Shown: one piece after another, positions 1-7,944 of the stretch
Numbering within the stretch: position 1 is the stretch's first letter
Layout of the letters: the number at the start of each line of letters is the position of its first letter
Assembly (NCBI RefSeq): GCF_000143845.1
Contig: NC_014363.1
Span: 233,186 to 297,185 of the forward strand
Source: Olsenella uli DSM 7084
GTDB taxonomy: Bacteria; Actinomycetota; Coriobacteriia; Coriobacteriales; Atopobiaceae
Reading direction: 5' to 3'
Length of the DNA stretch: 64,000 nucleotides
Notes under the pieces: model-generated
The model's database searches: none
What the model was told of the DNA's origin: nothing
The model's input: the letters and a program-made list of their open reading frames with translations, nothing else
Made by a program: the position numbers and the translations under genes

Positions 1-678
1 GTCCCTGACCGGTACGGGCAGGTCGATCGTGACCCCACCCACGGCATCGACCACCTGGGCGAAGCCGTCCATGTCGACCTCGGCGTAGTGCGAGATGGGG
101 ACGCCTGCGAGCTTGGAGACGACCTTGGTCGCGTAGGCGGCCCCCCCGAAGGAGTAGGCGGAGTTGATCTTGCCCCTGCCATGCTCCTCCATGTCGACGT
201 AGGTGTCGCGTGGTATCGAGACGAGAGTGACCTTCTTGTTCTTGGGGTCGACGCGCGCAAGGATGATGGTGTCGGTGCGGTAGGCGCTGCTGTCCGATCC
301 GTACTCGCTGCCCTGGGCGCGCTCCTCGTCCTTGTCTATGCCCAGGAGCAGCGCGTAGAAGGGTTCGTTGTCCTGCGCATCGGTCAGGACGGAGAGGAGG
401 TCCGAGCTGACGTTGCCGTTTATCTTGGCGTTGATGTGCGCGACATAGGCCGCCAGTGCGATGCCAGAGACCAAAAAGACGCTGGCAACGGTGATGAGTG
501 CGGCGCGCAGGCCACGAGACAGCCTGGGGCGACGCCTGCGGCTGCCATAGTACGCGAGGGCGTTGCCGCGCGAGAGGTCACTGGCAGACGGTGCCCCGCG
601 ATCGAGGCCATGCCGTGCGGCCGAACGCGCGCGCTGCTCCTCGCGCGTCATGGACTCGTGCTTTCTGTGCAGTGCCAA
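1..678 (-). CDS. LCP (LytR-CpsA-Psr) family protein, C-terminus cut by window edge
   Basis: The reverse strand reads as one open frame of 226 codons to the window edge. An Arg-rich cytoplasmic N-terminus is followed by one membrane helix (AALITVASVFLVSGIALAAY) and then an extracellular LCP catalytic domain with the family landmarks LLLGIDK, SIPRDTYVD and KINSAYSFGG. LCP enzymes attach wall teichoic-acid-like or capsular glycopolymers to peptidoglycan at the outer membrane face. The start is uncertain. A TTG at 678 has AAGGAGG four bases upstream, whereas the ATG at 651 has no Shine-Dalgarno. The protein is clearly paralogous to the next gene (same VPISHYAEVDMDG block), so the pair is a tandem duplication. 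The C-terminus lies outside the window. Confidence 0.88.
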   Translation of the reverse strand, partial: MALHRKHESMTREEQRARSAARHGLDRGAPSASDLSRGNALAYYGSRRRRPRLSRGLRAALITVASVFLVSGIALAAYVAHINAKINGNVSSDLLSVLTDAQDNEPFYALLLGIDKDEERAQGSEYGSDSSAYRTDTIILARVDPKNKKVTLVSIPRDTYVDMEEHGRGKINSAYSFGGAAYATKVVSKLAGVPISHYAEVDMDGFAQVVDAVGGVTIDLPVPVRD

Positions 679-745
679 GATGCCTCCTTGCGGCAGCCGG
701 ACGGAGGGGGTCAGATGGCCTCGCCCCCCGTTCGGCTGCGTCAGG

Positions 746-2191
746 CTAGTTTGTGTCCGTGCCCAGAACCACGACCACGTCGGTGCCGGTAGGCTGGGTG
801 CCGTCGTTGGGCTCTGCCGTTACGCCCAGACCGAGGGTCTGGACGACGCCACGTGCGGCGGCCTTGCCGTCTCCGTTGTAGTACACGTGCGTGGTCTCGG
901 ACACCACGCCCGCGCTTTGCGCGCTTGCCGTGAATCCGACCCCCGAGAGTCTCGTTGCGGCGTCGCCGGCGACGCCATCCGTGGTCGAGGCGTTCACGAC
1001 CGTGACCGTCCCCTTGAGGACGGCCTTGTCGCCGTCCGCGGCTTCGCCGGTAGGTGACGCCGACGAATCGGACGTCGGGGCCTTCTCGGTCGAGGTCTGG
1101 TCGGCGGACTGGGCGGAGACGCCACTGGATAGGTCGGAGCTGGCGTCCTCGTAGGGGGAGAGACCCTGGTCGACACGCTCCATCATGGCCCTCCAGGCAT
1201 TGGTGTCACAGAGCTCGTACCAGGTGTCGTTCTGGTAGCGCGAGGTGGTGGGCGCCATGCCGGTCAAGATGTCGGTGTCGGCGTCCATGCCGCTGAACTG
1301 CGTCGCCAGCGAGAGGATCGAGCTGACGTTCATGTCGGTGTTGACCATGTCGGCCATGGCCGAGACGGTGGCGGTCATGGTCGCCAGGTCGCTGCCCAGG
1401 ACCTTCTTTACCACGGCGGCGATGACGCTGCGCTGGTTGGCGGCGCGGTACACGTCCCCGTCACCATAGCTGTCGTAGGCGTGGCGCGCACGGCAGAGGA
1501 GGGCTGCCGTCTGGCCGTCGAGCGTCTGCTCGCCGGCGGGCAGGTCTAGGCCGGTGTAGCCGGGGTCCCTGACCGGAACGGGCAGGTCGACCGTGACGCC
1601 TCCCACGGCGTTGACCACGGCGGCCATGCCGTCCATGTCGACCTCGGCGTAATGTGAGATGGGGACGCCCGCGAACTGGGATATGACCTCGGTCGCGTAG
1701 GCAGCGCCACCGATGGAGTAGGCGGCGTTGATCTTCTGCTTGCCATGCTCTCCCAGGTCGACGAGGGTGTCTCGGTGAATCGAGACGAGCGTGGCCTTCT
1801 TGTTCTTGGGGTCGACGCGCACCAGCATGATGGAGTCCGAGCGGTATGCGCTGTCGGACGAACCGTACTCGCTGCCCTCCGCGCGGCCCTCGTCTTTGTC
1901 TATGCCTAGGAGCAGCATGTAGAAGGGATCGCCAGGATCCTGCGCGGTGGCGGACTCAAGTGTCTGCCTGAGCTTTGGGTCTATGTTGCTGCCCAGGCGT
2001 TGGTTGATGTTGTTGATGTAGGCCCAGGCCGCCCCGCCTGCGCCGAGGAGGAGAGCCGCGAAGACACCAACGATGGCGCCGACGATGCGCCGCCGCCTGT
2101 GCCTGCGCTTCAGGTTGGCCTGCGCGTAATGCTTAGCAGCCCGTGCACGAGAGAGCCTCTCCGCATCCGAGGCGAGGTCCTCCCCGCTCAT
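746..2191 (-). CDS. LCP family glycopolymer transferase with C-terminal LytR_C domain
   Basis: 481 aa. Residues 1-40 are basic and cytoplasmic. A membrane helix (IVGAIVGVFAALLLGAGGAAWAY) is followed by the LCP domain (LLLGIDKDEG, DSIMLVRVDPKNKKATLVSI, HRDTLVDL, KINAAYSIGG). A Ser/Thr/Asp-rich linker follows, and the last ~95 residues form a LytR_C domain (VTVVNASTTDGVAGDAATRL, ending VVVVLGTDTN). One oddity is SIHRDT where the family usually has SIPRDT; the key Arg is kept. The ATG at 2191 is chosen because it starts a compact basic N-terminus. The best upstream AGGAGG (2256-2261) is too far away, so the start is provisional. It lies 67 bp upstream of, and in the same direction as, the first LCP gene, so they are probably co-transcribed. 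Confidence 0.9.
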   Translation of the reverse strand: MSGEDLASDAERLSRARAAKHYAQANLKRRHRRRRIVGAIVGVFAALLLGAGGAAWAYINNINQRLGSNIDPKLRQTLESATAQDPGDPFYMLLLGIDKDEGRAEGSEYGSSDSAYRSDSIMLVRVDPKNKKATLVSIHRDTLVDLGEHGKQKINAAYSIGGAAYATEVISQFAGVPISHYAEVDMDGMAAVVNAVGGVTVDLPVPVRDPGYTGLDLPAGEQTLDGQTAALLCRARHAYDSYGDGDVYRAANQRSVIAAVVKKVLGSDLATMTATVSAMADMVNTDMNVSSILSLATQFSGMDADTDILTGMAPTTSRYQNDTWYELCDTNAWRAMMERVDQGLSPYEDASSDLSSGVSAQSADQTSTEKAPTSDSSASPTGEAADGDKAVLKGTVTVVNASTTDGVAGDAATRLSGVGFTASAQSAGVVSETTHVYYNGDGKAAARGVVQTLGLGVTAEPNDGTQPTGTDVVVVLGTDTN

Positions 2192-2547
2192 GTGTTTACG
2201 CGCCAAAGCTGGATCCCATCGACGTGGCCGTAGCTGGCACAGCAGGTGGTGGCAGCCTCCTAACTCATAAATAGTAGCCGCAAGGCCCCGTTCTCGCATG
2301 AAGTTCACAAAAGGGCGCCGCGTCTGAAGGTGGGGAGCGCGTGAAAGTGCGAGAAGTGGCACGGGCGCATGTGAGTGCATCGAGGGCGGATGCATCGAGG
2401 GGCACGCAATGTCTGTTAATCTGCGATACGGTCCCAAGGCACTGCCGAAGCGTGGCATCATGGCAGCGTGAGACCCTTGGCCCGGCGCCTCTGACGTCGG
2501 GTCGGCCCAGACAGGCTTTGAACCAATCCCATGACGTGGAGGACCCC
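2192..2547. other. Divergent intergenic region between LCP gene and guaA
   Basis: 356 bp between two divergent genes, so it must hold both promoters and the guaA leader. I see no recognisable purine riboswitch core and no convincing -35/-10 pair. The guaA ribosome-binding site (TGGAGG at 2537-2542) sits at its right edge. Confidence 0.5.
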
Positions 2548-4137
2548 ATGCAGACTTCCCGGCCCCAGCAGTTCGTCGCTGTCTTCGACTTTGGCGCCCA
2601 GTATGGCCAACTCATCGCACGTCGTGTGCGCGATCTCAACGTCTACTCGGAGATGGTCCCCTGCGACATCTCTGCGGACGAGCTGGCCGCCATGGCACCC
2701 GCCGCAATCATCCTATCGGGTGGCCCCGCCTCCGTGTATGCCGACGATGCGCCGGACATGGACGGGCGCATTTTCGAGCTGGGCGTTCCTATCCTGGGCT
2801 TCTGCTACGGGCAGCAGATCATGGCCGTCAAGCTGGGCGGCAAGGTCGGCCATACCGAGAAGGGCGAGTACGGTCCCGCTGAGCTCTGCCGCTGCGGGGA
2901 GAGCCGCATCCTCGCTGGCACGCCCGGCAGCCAGACCGTGTGGATGAGCCATCGCGATGCCGTCAGCGACGTGCCTGCGGGCTTCTCGGTCACCTCGACC
3001 ACCGAGACCTGTCCCATCGCCTCCATGGAGGACGCGTCGCGTCGCTTCTATGCCACGCAGTTCCACCCCGAGGTGCGTCACACCGCCTGCGGCCAGGCCA
3101 TGCTCGAGAACTTCCTCTTTGGCATCTGCGGCCTGGGGCGCAGTTGGACCATGGACAACATCATCGATGAGAAGGTCGCGGAGATTCGCGAGCAGGTGGG
3201 CGGACGCAAGGTCATCTTGGCCCTTTCCGGCGGAGTGGACTCCTCTGTGGTGGCGGCACTTGTACACCGTGCTATCGGCGATCAGCTGACCTGCGTCTTT
3301 GTGAACCATGGCCTTCTGCGCAAGGGTGAGCCCGAGATGGTGGAGGAGGTCTTCCGCGAACAGTTCAACGTGCCACTGGTGCACGTGCATGCCGAGGAGC
3401 GCTACCTGCGGCTGCTTGCCGGCGTAAGCGACCCCGAGCAGAAGCGGCGCCTCATCGGAGGCGAGTTCTGGAAGGTCTTCTTCGAGGAGGCCCAGAAGAT
3501 CGGTGATGTGGAGATGCTCGCGCAGGGCACCATCTATCCCGACATCATCGAGAGCGGCGCGCGCAAGACGGGCGGCAAGGCCTCGACCATCAAGAGCCAC
3601 CACAACCTGATTCCGTTCCCCGAGGGGGTGCGCTTCGACCTCATCGAGCCGCTGGATCACTTCTTCAAGGACGAGGTCCGCGCGCTGGGCATTGCCTTGG
3701 GCCTTCCCGCCAAGATGGTCTGGCGCCAGCCCTTCCCCGGCCCCGGCCTCGCCATTCGCATCATTGGCGAGGTCACGTCCGAGAAGCTCGACATGCTGCG
3801 CGAGGCGGACGCCGTCGTTCGGGAGGAGCTCGACGCCTACAACGGGCGCCTCTTCGAGGAGACGGGAGACCGCAACAGCGAGCACAGCTGCTGGCAGTAC
3901 TTCGCCGTGCTGCCCGACATCCGCTCTGTGGGTGTGATGGGAGACGAGCGCACCTATGCGCGTCCGGTCATCGTGCGTGCCGTGGAGTCGAGCGACGCGA
4001 TGACCGCAGACTGGGCAAAGCTGCCGTACGAGGTGCTGGGCAAGATCAGCAGCCGCATCGTGGGCGAGGTGGATGGCGTGAACCGCGTGGTGTACGACGT
4101 GACGCCCAAGCCACCGGCGACGATCGAGTGGGAGTAG
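2548..4137 (+). CDS. guaA: GMP synthase (glutamine-hydrolysing)
   Basis: 529 aa, the usual length. It converts XMP, ATP and glutamine to GMP in the cytosol, the last step of guanine nucleotide synthesis. The N-terminal class I glutamine amidotransferase domain has the nucleophile motif GFCYGQQ and the catalytic His/Glu motif FHPEV. It is followed by an ATP-pyrophosphatase domain with the PP-loop LSGGVDSS, and a C-terminal dimerisation domain with QPFPGPGLAIRIIGE and the end YDVTPKPPATIEWE. The ATG at 2548 is preceded by TGGAGG. The gene is intact, and its last 18 bp (4120-4137) are the core repeated five more times downstream (one copy weak). This marks its 3' end as an integration site that is rebuilt, not broken, by each insertion. 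Confidence 0.98.
   Translation: MQTSRPQQFVAVFDFGAQYGQLIARRVRDLNVYSEMVPCDISADELAAMAPAAIILSGGPASVYADDAPDMDGRIFELGVPILGFCYGQQIMAVKLGGKVGHTEKGEYGPAELCRCGESRILAGTPGSQTVWMSHRDAVSDVPAGFSVTSTTETCPIASMEDASRRFYATQFHPEVRHTACGQAMLENFLFGICGLGRSWTMDNIIDEKVAEIREQVGGRKVILALSGGVDSSVVAALVHRAIGDQLTCVFVNHGLLRKGEPEMVEEVFREQFNVPLVHVHAEERYLRLLAGVSDPEQKRRLIGGEFWKVFFEEAQKIGDVEMLAQGTIYPDIIESGARKTGGKASTIKSHHNLIPFPEGVRFDLIEPLDHFFKDEVRALGIALGLPAKMVWRQPFPGPGLAIRIIGEVTSEKLDMLREADAVVREELDAYNGRLFEETGDRNSEHSCWQYFAVLPDIRSVGVMGDERTYARPVIVRAVESSDAMTADWAKLPYEVLGKISSRIVGEVDGVNRVVYDVTPKPPATIEWE
4120..4137 (+). repeat. guaA 3'-end attachment core, copy 1 (attL, in guaA)
   Basis: ACG-ATC-GAG-TGG-GAG-TAG, the last codons of guaA (T-I-E-W-E-stop). 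The same frame is found at 9044-9061, 14379-14396, 17077-17094, 18128-18145 and, degenerate, at 19268-19285. The copies differ at synonymous positions. Confidence 0.85.
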
Positions 4138-4251
4138 GCTGATAGGGTTCTGACCTGTATTTTTGAGTACCGCACTGTGCCGCCGAGTTTCGTTTCGTAC
4201 GAGAGTCATGGCAAAGCCGCCAGCGACGGCAGTGAGTAAAAACGATTTCCT

Positions 4252-4287
4252 AGCCTCCGTTCCCGAGTTGGGACGGAGGCTTTTTTC
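4252..4287 (+). terminator. Rho-independent terminator after guaA
   Basis: AGCCTCCGT (4252-4260) pairs with ACGGAGGCT (4273-4281) and is followed by TTTTTTC. It lies 115 bp beyond the guaA stop and past the attachment core, so it belongs to the inserted DNA rather than the original guaA context. Confidence 0.85.
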
Positions 4288-4381
4288 TTTGCCGTTTTAC
4301 TCCCTTTCACCTGCGATTATTTTCTTTTAGGAGCTTGCGTGCTATTCAGGAGTGAAAAGATCCGACAGTGGTCTGACATTA

Positions 4382-4405
4382 GAAGCCCCACGCCCTTAGT
4401 GTGGG
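4382..4405 (+). repeat. IS200/IS605-end-like hairpin (solo)
   Basis: GAAGCCCCACGCCCTTAGTGTGGG: CCCAC pairs with GTGGG behind GAAGC. This resembles the right-end hairpin of IS200/IS605 elements, which is also the 3' end of TnpB guide RNA. No tnpA or tnpB is nearby, so it would be a solo scar. Low confidence because the motif is short. Confidence 0.3.
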
Positions 4406-4516
4406 ACGAGCGCAGCCTTTGCCGACCCTTCCGATAATAGGGTGGCGGCCAAATACAGCTGTTTACCTCGGGGTTATAATCGCCTCAACCATTAATTTCC
4501 TCTAGATAGGTTGCCC

Positions 4517-5167
4517 ATGATGTTCAACACCGCCGAATCGGTTCTTATTGTCGAGGCCGGAAACACCGGCAAGTTCTCCAAGCTTCTCTACAACATGATT
4601 GGAAAGAACGATGACACAGAGGCTGGTCCGACCGGCCCCGTCGACGGCAGCGTCGATGCCTCCATCTTCAACGAGGACCAGTTCGCTCAGACCGCCATCT
4701 CGTCGAGCCAGAAGGTCGTCTTCATCGGCTGGCCGGAAGGCGCCGGAGACTACATCGACGCGATTCGGCTTGACAACCCCGAAGCCATCGACGAGGAAGG
4801 CGTCTACATCGGCGTGAGCGGGAACCACGCCTGCATCACGGTGAATACCGAGCCGCCTTCCAAGGAGGACTATTGGAAGTTTCTCGAAAGGGCAAGAGAG
4901 CACGGCATGGAGTTCGATGACCTTCTCGCAGCCCTGCGCCCCGAAGAGGAGGCGGCGGAACCCGAAGAAAGCAATGATTCCAATCCCGTGCTTGGTTTTG
5001 CCAAGATGGTAGGCAAGACTATCGGGAGGGCTGCCGCCGATGGCGCGAACGGCATCAACCAGGCCGTCGTCCTCCATCAGAAGGCGGGCGAGATCCGCGA
5101 ACAACGCTACCAGTACGCTGTGAAACGCTTCTACTACGAGAAGCTCAAGGGCTTCGTCGAGGCTTAG
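4517..5167 (+). CDS. Hypothetical protein, first gene of an unknown two-gene module
   Basis: 216 aa, soluble, acidic, with no recognised family. Residues ~1-115 look like a small alpha/beta domain (ESVLIVEAGNTGKFSKLLY, QKVVFIGWPEGAGDYIDAI, GVYIGVSGNHACITVN). A Glu-rich linker at ~140-155 and a helical C-terminal tail (REQRYQYAVKRFYYEKLKGF) follow. The start is ATG 4517, with an alternative ATG at 4520; the Shine-Dalgarno is weak (ATAGG). A TATAAT at 4475-4480 may be the -10 box. The gene ends just as the 510-aa gene begins, so the two are translationally coupled and probably work together. It is the first cargo gene after the guaA junction. Function cannot be assigned. Confidence 0.8.
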   Translation: MMFNTAESVLIVEAGNTGKFSKLLYNMIGKNDDTEAGPTGPVDGSVDASIFNEDQFAQTAISSSQKVVFIGWPEGAGDYIDAIRLDNPEAIDEEGVYIGVSGNHACITVNTEPPSKEDYWKFLERAREHGMEFDDLLAALRPEEEAAEPEESNDSNPVLGFAKMVGKTIGRAAADGANGINQAVVLHQKAGEIREQRYQYAVKRFYYEKLKGFVEA

Positions 5168-5169
5168 TG

Positions 5170-6702
5170 ATGAACGATTTCGACAAGGGGTTCGAGTTCT
5201 CCGCGCGCCATGCCGCTGCCGTGCCCGCCGGGATGGATGCCACGAGCTGGGTGAACAGCGTGGAGGCCGCCATCGAGGAGCTGTACTCCGCGATGGACTC
5301 CTACGACCACTACAAAAACAGCAAGGCGGCGCAGGACTCCCTCAAGGGATTCCTAGCAGAGGAATGGGCCTTTGGGACGGCGAACGTCGACGCTGCCGTT
5401 AAGAGGGTCGACGCCAAGGGTATCAGGCTCGACTCGCACGACCTCGGGTCTGCGGATGTGGCCTGGGGCGCTGACCAGTACCAGCTCAAGTTCCTGACCG
5501 ACCCGAAGAATATCGCGCGCAAGCTCGCGACGACGCTTCGCGATTCGTACAATGGCAGGCCGAAAAGATATGCGGATCTTTCTTTTGACGAGTGGGCCGT
5601 TGAGAAGGGCTTCGCGGGCAAGACCCCAGACGACTTGCTCTACGGCGACATGGGGGGCCTGATCCCGTCGGACAAGCTTGAAGCAGCCAAGCAGTACACG
5701 CTGATGCGCATCGAGTGCGCGAAAGGCCGCGGCTTGGACGAAGAGGTGCGGCGGTGGACGAAGGTGCGCGACAATCTGACGGACCGAATCAAGACCCCTG
5801 AGGGCGTCGAGGGCAGGCCCGCCACGAACGAGGAGATGCGCCGAAAGGCGGCCGACGTCTCGAGCAAGAAGAAGCTCGACCCTGCGGACGACGGCATGAC
5901 CACGTCCCAGCTAATCGCTGCGAGCGACATAGTGAAGCAATCGCTCAAGGCTGGCGGCACAGCCGCTGCCCTGAGCGCTGCTCTGAGCGTTGCCCCCGAG
6001 ATCTACCGTGCCATCGATTACCTGATTGCAGAAGGAGAAATCGACGACGAGCACTTGAAGTCCATCGGGACGGCGGCATGCGCCGGCGCCGCCAACGGGT
6101 TCGTGTCCGGATCGGCGACCGCGGCAATCACGGCCGCCGCAGCAAAGGGCACCTTCGGCGAGACGGTAAAGGCCGCCGCAATGGGATCGAGGGGCGCGAA
6201 CGTCATCGCGTCACTCGTCGTGCTAACCATGGAGACGTGCCGAAACTCCTATCTCGTGGCGTCGGGGCAGATCGAGCCCGTCGAGATGGCGAACAACATG
6301 GGCCAATCTGTGTTCTCAACCGTCATGATGCTCGGCGGAGCCGCTGTCGCGACCGCCCTGACAGGCGGGGCAACTTTCCCTGTGCTCATCGGGTCCTTCG
6401 TCGGCGGAGCGGCGGGAAGCATGGCGTTCAAGCCCGTCTCGTCTTGCGTCATGAAGGTGTGCGTCGATTCCGGCGTCACGTTCTTTGGCCTCGTCGAGCA
6501 AGACTACGAGGTTCCCAAGCACCTGCTCTCGATGCTCGGCATCAAAGGGGCAAACATCAAAACGGCGAACATAAAGATGGCCGGCGTTTCTACGGCGCCG
6601 CGGTTCTCTACACCCTCTGTGAAAACGGCGAGCCTGCACACCGCAAACGTCGCCTTCTTTGAACGAGGACTCGTCGGAGTCAACAAGGTCGCCTATTCGT
6701 AA
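5170..6702 (+). CDS. Large hypothetical protein: nuclease-like N-terminus plus Gly/Ala-rich hydrophobic region
   Basis: 510 aa, start ATG 5170 (GTG 5167 overlaps the previous stop). Residues ~55-110 contain FLAEEWAFG, then GSADVAWGADQYQLKF. The spacing Glu64/65, Asp96, Gln105-x-Lys107 is compatible with a PD-(D/E)xK-type nuclease core; this is inference from spacing only. Residues ~255-415 hold several Gly/Ala-rich hydrophobic stretches (AAALSAALSVAPEIY, ITAAAAKGTFGE, MMLGGAAVATALTGGATFP) like the glycine-zipper segments of pore-forming or membrane-inserting proteins. The C-terminus has short repeats (GANIKTANIKMAG). Coupled to the 216-aa gene upstream. The domain mix suggests an effector, possibly toxin or phage defence, but no family is recognised. 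Confidence 0.8.
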   Translation: MNDFDKGFEFSARHAAAVPAGMDATSWVNSVEAAIEELYSAMDSYDHYKNSKAAQDSLKGFLAEEWAFGTANVDAAVKRVDAKGIRLDSHDLGSADVAWGADQYQLKFLTDPKNIARKLATTLRDSYNGRPKRYADLSFDEWAVEKGFAGKTPDDLLYGDMGGLIPSDKLEAAKQYTLMRIECAKGRGLDEEVRRWTKVRDNLTDRIKTPEGVEGRPATNEEMRRKAADVSSKKKLDPADDGMTTSQLIAASDIVKQSLKAGGTAAALSAALSVAPEIYRAIDYLIAEGEIDDEHLKSIGTAACAGAANGFVSGSATAAITAAAAKGTFGETVKAAAMGSRGANVIASLVVLTMETCRNSYLVASGQIEPVEMANNMGQSVFSTVMMLGGAAVATALTGGATFPVLIGSFVGGAAGSMAFKPVSSCVMKVCVDSGVTFFGLVEQDYEVPKHLLSMLGIKGANIKTANIKMAGVSTAPRFSTPSVKTASLHTANVAFFERGLVGVNKVAYS

Positions 6703-7022
6703 GGCGAACCGGATGTGCAGTCTTTTATAACTCAGCGATCTCTGAAGAAGCGCTTCCATTGAGCAACTGGGGCTGTCTTACGGGTATTCGGAATAGGGCT
6801 AATAGCGTATTGCCGCTCATGCTCCACAGGCAATCTGCTGCTGCGCGCGAAACGGACCTGCTGTTTTGCAAATCAATTGAGTCGTTCCAAAATCGTGAAC
6901 CGAGGGGTTGATTCGTCCAAGTCGCGTACGAATCAACCCCTCGGCGTGGTGCGACACGCAACGGCAGCGCTCGTATTCAATTAGTCAAAGAGCGGGAACG
7001 TCGCGTTGGATTCGATAACGGG
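6703..7022. other. Non-coding stretch with a long perfect stem-loop
   Basis: No supported ORF. The only structure seen is the 17-bp inverted repeat at 6900-6944, annotated separately. Confidence 0.5.
6900..6944. repeat. 17-bp perfect inverted repeat
   Basis: CCGAGGGGTTGATTCGT (6900-6916) and its exact complement ACGAATCAACCCCTCGG (6928-6944) flank an 11-nt loop. There is no T-run on either side, so it is not a classical terminator. It could be a structured RNA, a terminator acting without a U-tract, or a protein-binding site. Confidence 0.8.
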
Positions 7023-7118
7023 CTAAAGTCTGATATGGATGACGCCGATACTGCTGGCGATCAGAACAAGAGCTATCAAGGCTACAACGGCTGCCAAAAC
7101 TACGTGCAAAGGCTTCAT
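7023..7118 (-). CDS. 31-residue hydrophobic single-helix peptide
   Basis: ATG at 7118 preceded by CAGGAG with a 6-nt spacer, ending TAG at 7023. The peptide starts MKPLHVVLAAVVALIALVLI and ends ...SSIGVIHIRL: a short basic start, a ~22-residue hydrophobic core and a basic tail. This is the profile of small single-pass membrane proteins and type I toxin peptides. It is alone on the minus strand in a gap between two plus-strand modules. Upstream, on the same strand, an 8-bp inverted repeat (CTGCTGAT ... ATCAGCAG) lies just after a TTGACT. I found no obvious antisense RNA gene, so a type I toxin role is only a hypothesis. Confidence 0.6.
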   Translation of the reverse strand: MKPLHVVLAAVVALIALVLIASSIGVIHIRL

Positions 7119-7215
7119 TTATGTCTCCTGCCAAACATGATAGAAACGAATAAAACAGCTGCTGATAAAATACCATCAGCAGTCAAACCACCCAACAGCA
7201 TGAACGAGGCTTGTT

Positions 7216-7944
7216 TTGGAACAGGACAAACACGAAGAGGGCGTTCGTCACAGATCCGCCTCCGAGCACGATGAGCGTCAAGGGCAATCTCTAGAAGAGG
7301 CGGCTCAGAAGGAAAAAGGGCGAGGAAAGAGCGTCTTCGGCTTTTTCGGAAAGCTCTCACTCAAAGCCAAGCTCGCCGTGTTTGCCGTAGCCGCAGTGAT
7401 CGCCATCGGCTTCTTCGGCTTCGCCCTCCCTTGGATGACAGACAACCACGAGACGCAGTACCTCGCGACATCGGACCTCAAATCGGCCGTCGACATCGAC
7501 AGCCTCTCCACGATCGACTACACGTACCACGGCATCGCCGAGAAGCACGGTAAGTTCCTCTGGCAGGATCGCGTGGACTATCGCGTTAAATACGAGGCTC
7601 ACATCCGCGCATCCTACACGCTGAGCGACATCCAGTTTGGGATCAACGAGGAGGATAAAGTCGTCACCGCGTATCTCCCCGAGGCGCAGATTGGCGACCC
7701 CCAGCTCGACAACAGCAAGTTCGGCTACCTCCCCGAGAGCGCAACAGCGGACATGAAGGACGTCATCGCGCTTTGCCGCGAAGACGCCGCGAACGACGTC
7801 GACAAGGAAGAGATAAAGGAGCAGGCGGAAGCGAGCCTGAAGGACACCGTCAAAGCGCTGACCCTGCCGCTTCTCGGCGATGAATACCAGCTCGAATTCA
7901 AGCCGATCGCCGAGTACAACGAGGGGGCCGATCTCAATGCGTAA
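7216..7944 (+). CDS. DUF4230 domain membrane-anchored protein
   Basis: 242 aa from TTG 7216 (CGAGG seven bases upstream; no better start). A charged cytoplasmic N-terminus (~1-45), one membrane helix (LAVFAVAAVIAIGFFGFALP) and an extracytoplasmic DUF4230 domain: YKVKYEAHI-type block (DYRVKYEAHIRASYTLSDI), VVTAYLPEAQIGDP and a helical C-terminus. The function of DUF4230 is unknown; proteins of this type are often found at surfaces. It overlaps by 8 bp the following lipoprotein, which carries the same domain, so they form one operon and perhaps a complex. Confidence 0.8.
   Translation: MEQDKHEEGVRHRSASEHDERQGQSLEEAAQKEKGRGKSVFGFFGKLSLKAKLAVFAVAAVIAIGFFGFALPWMTDNHETQYLATSDLKSAVDIDSLSTIDYTYHGIAEKHGKFLWQDRVDYRVKYEAHIRASYTLSDIQFGINEEDKVVTAYLPEAQIGDPQLDNSKFGYLPESATADMKDVIALCREDAANDVDKEEIKEQAEASLKDTVKALTLPLLGDEYQLEFKPIAEYNEGADLNA

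Noticed and set aside
2400-2547. Purine-type riboswitch in the guaA leader
   Set aside because: No conserved core or matching helices could be found by eye.
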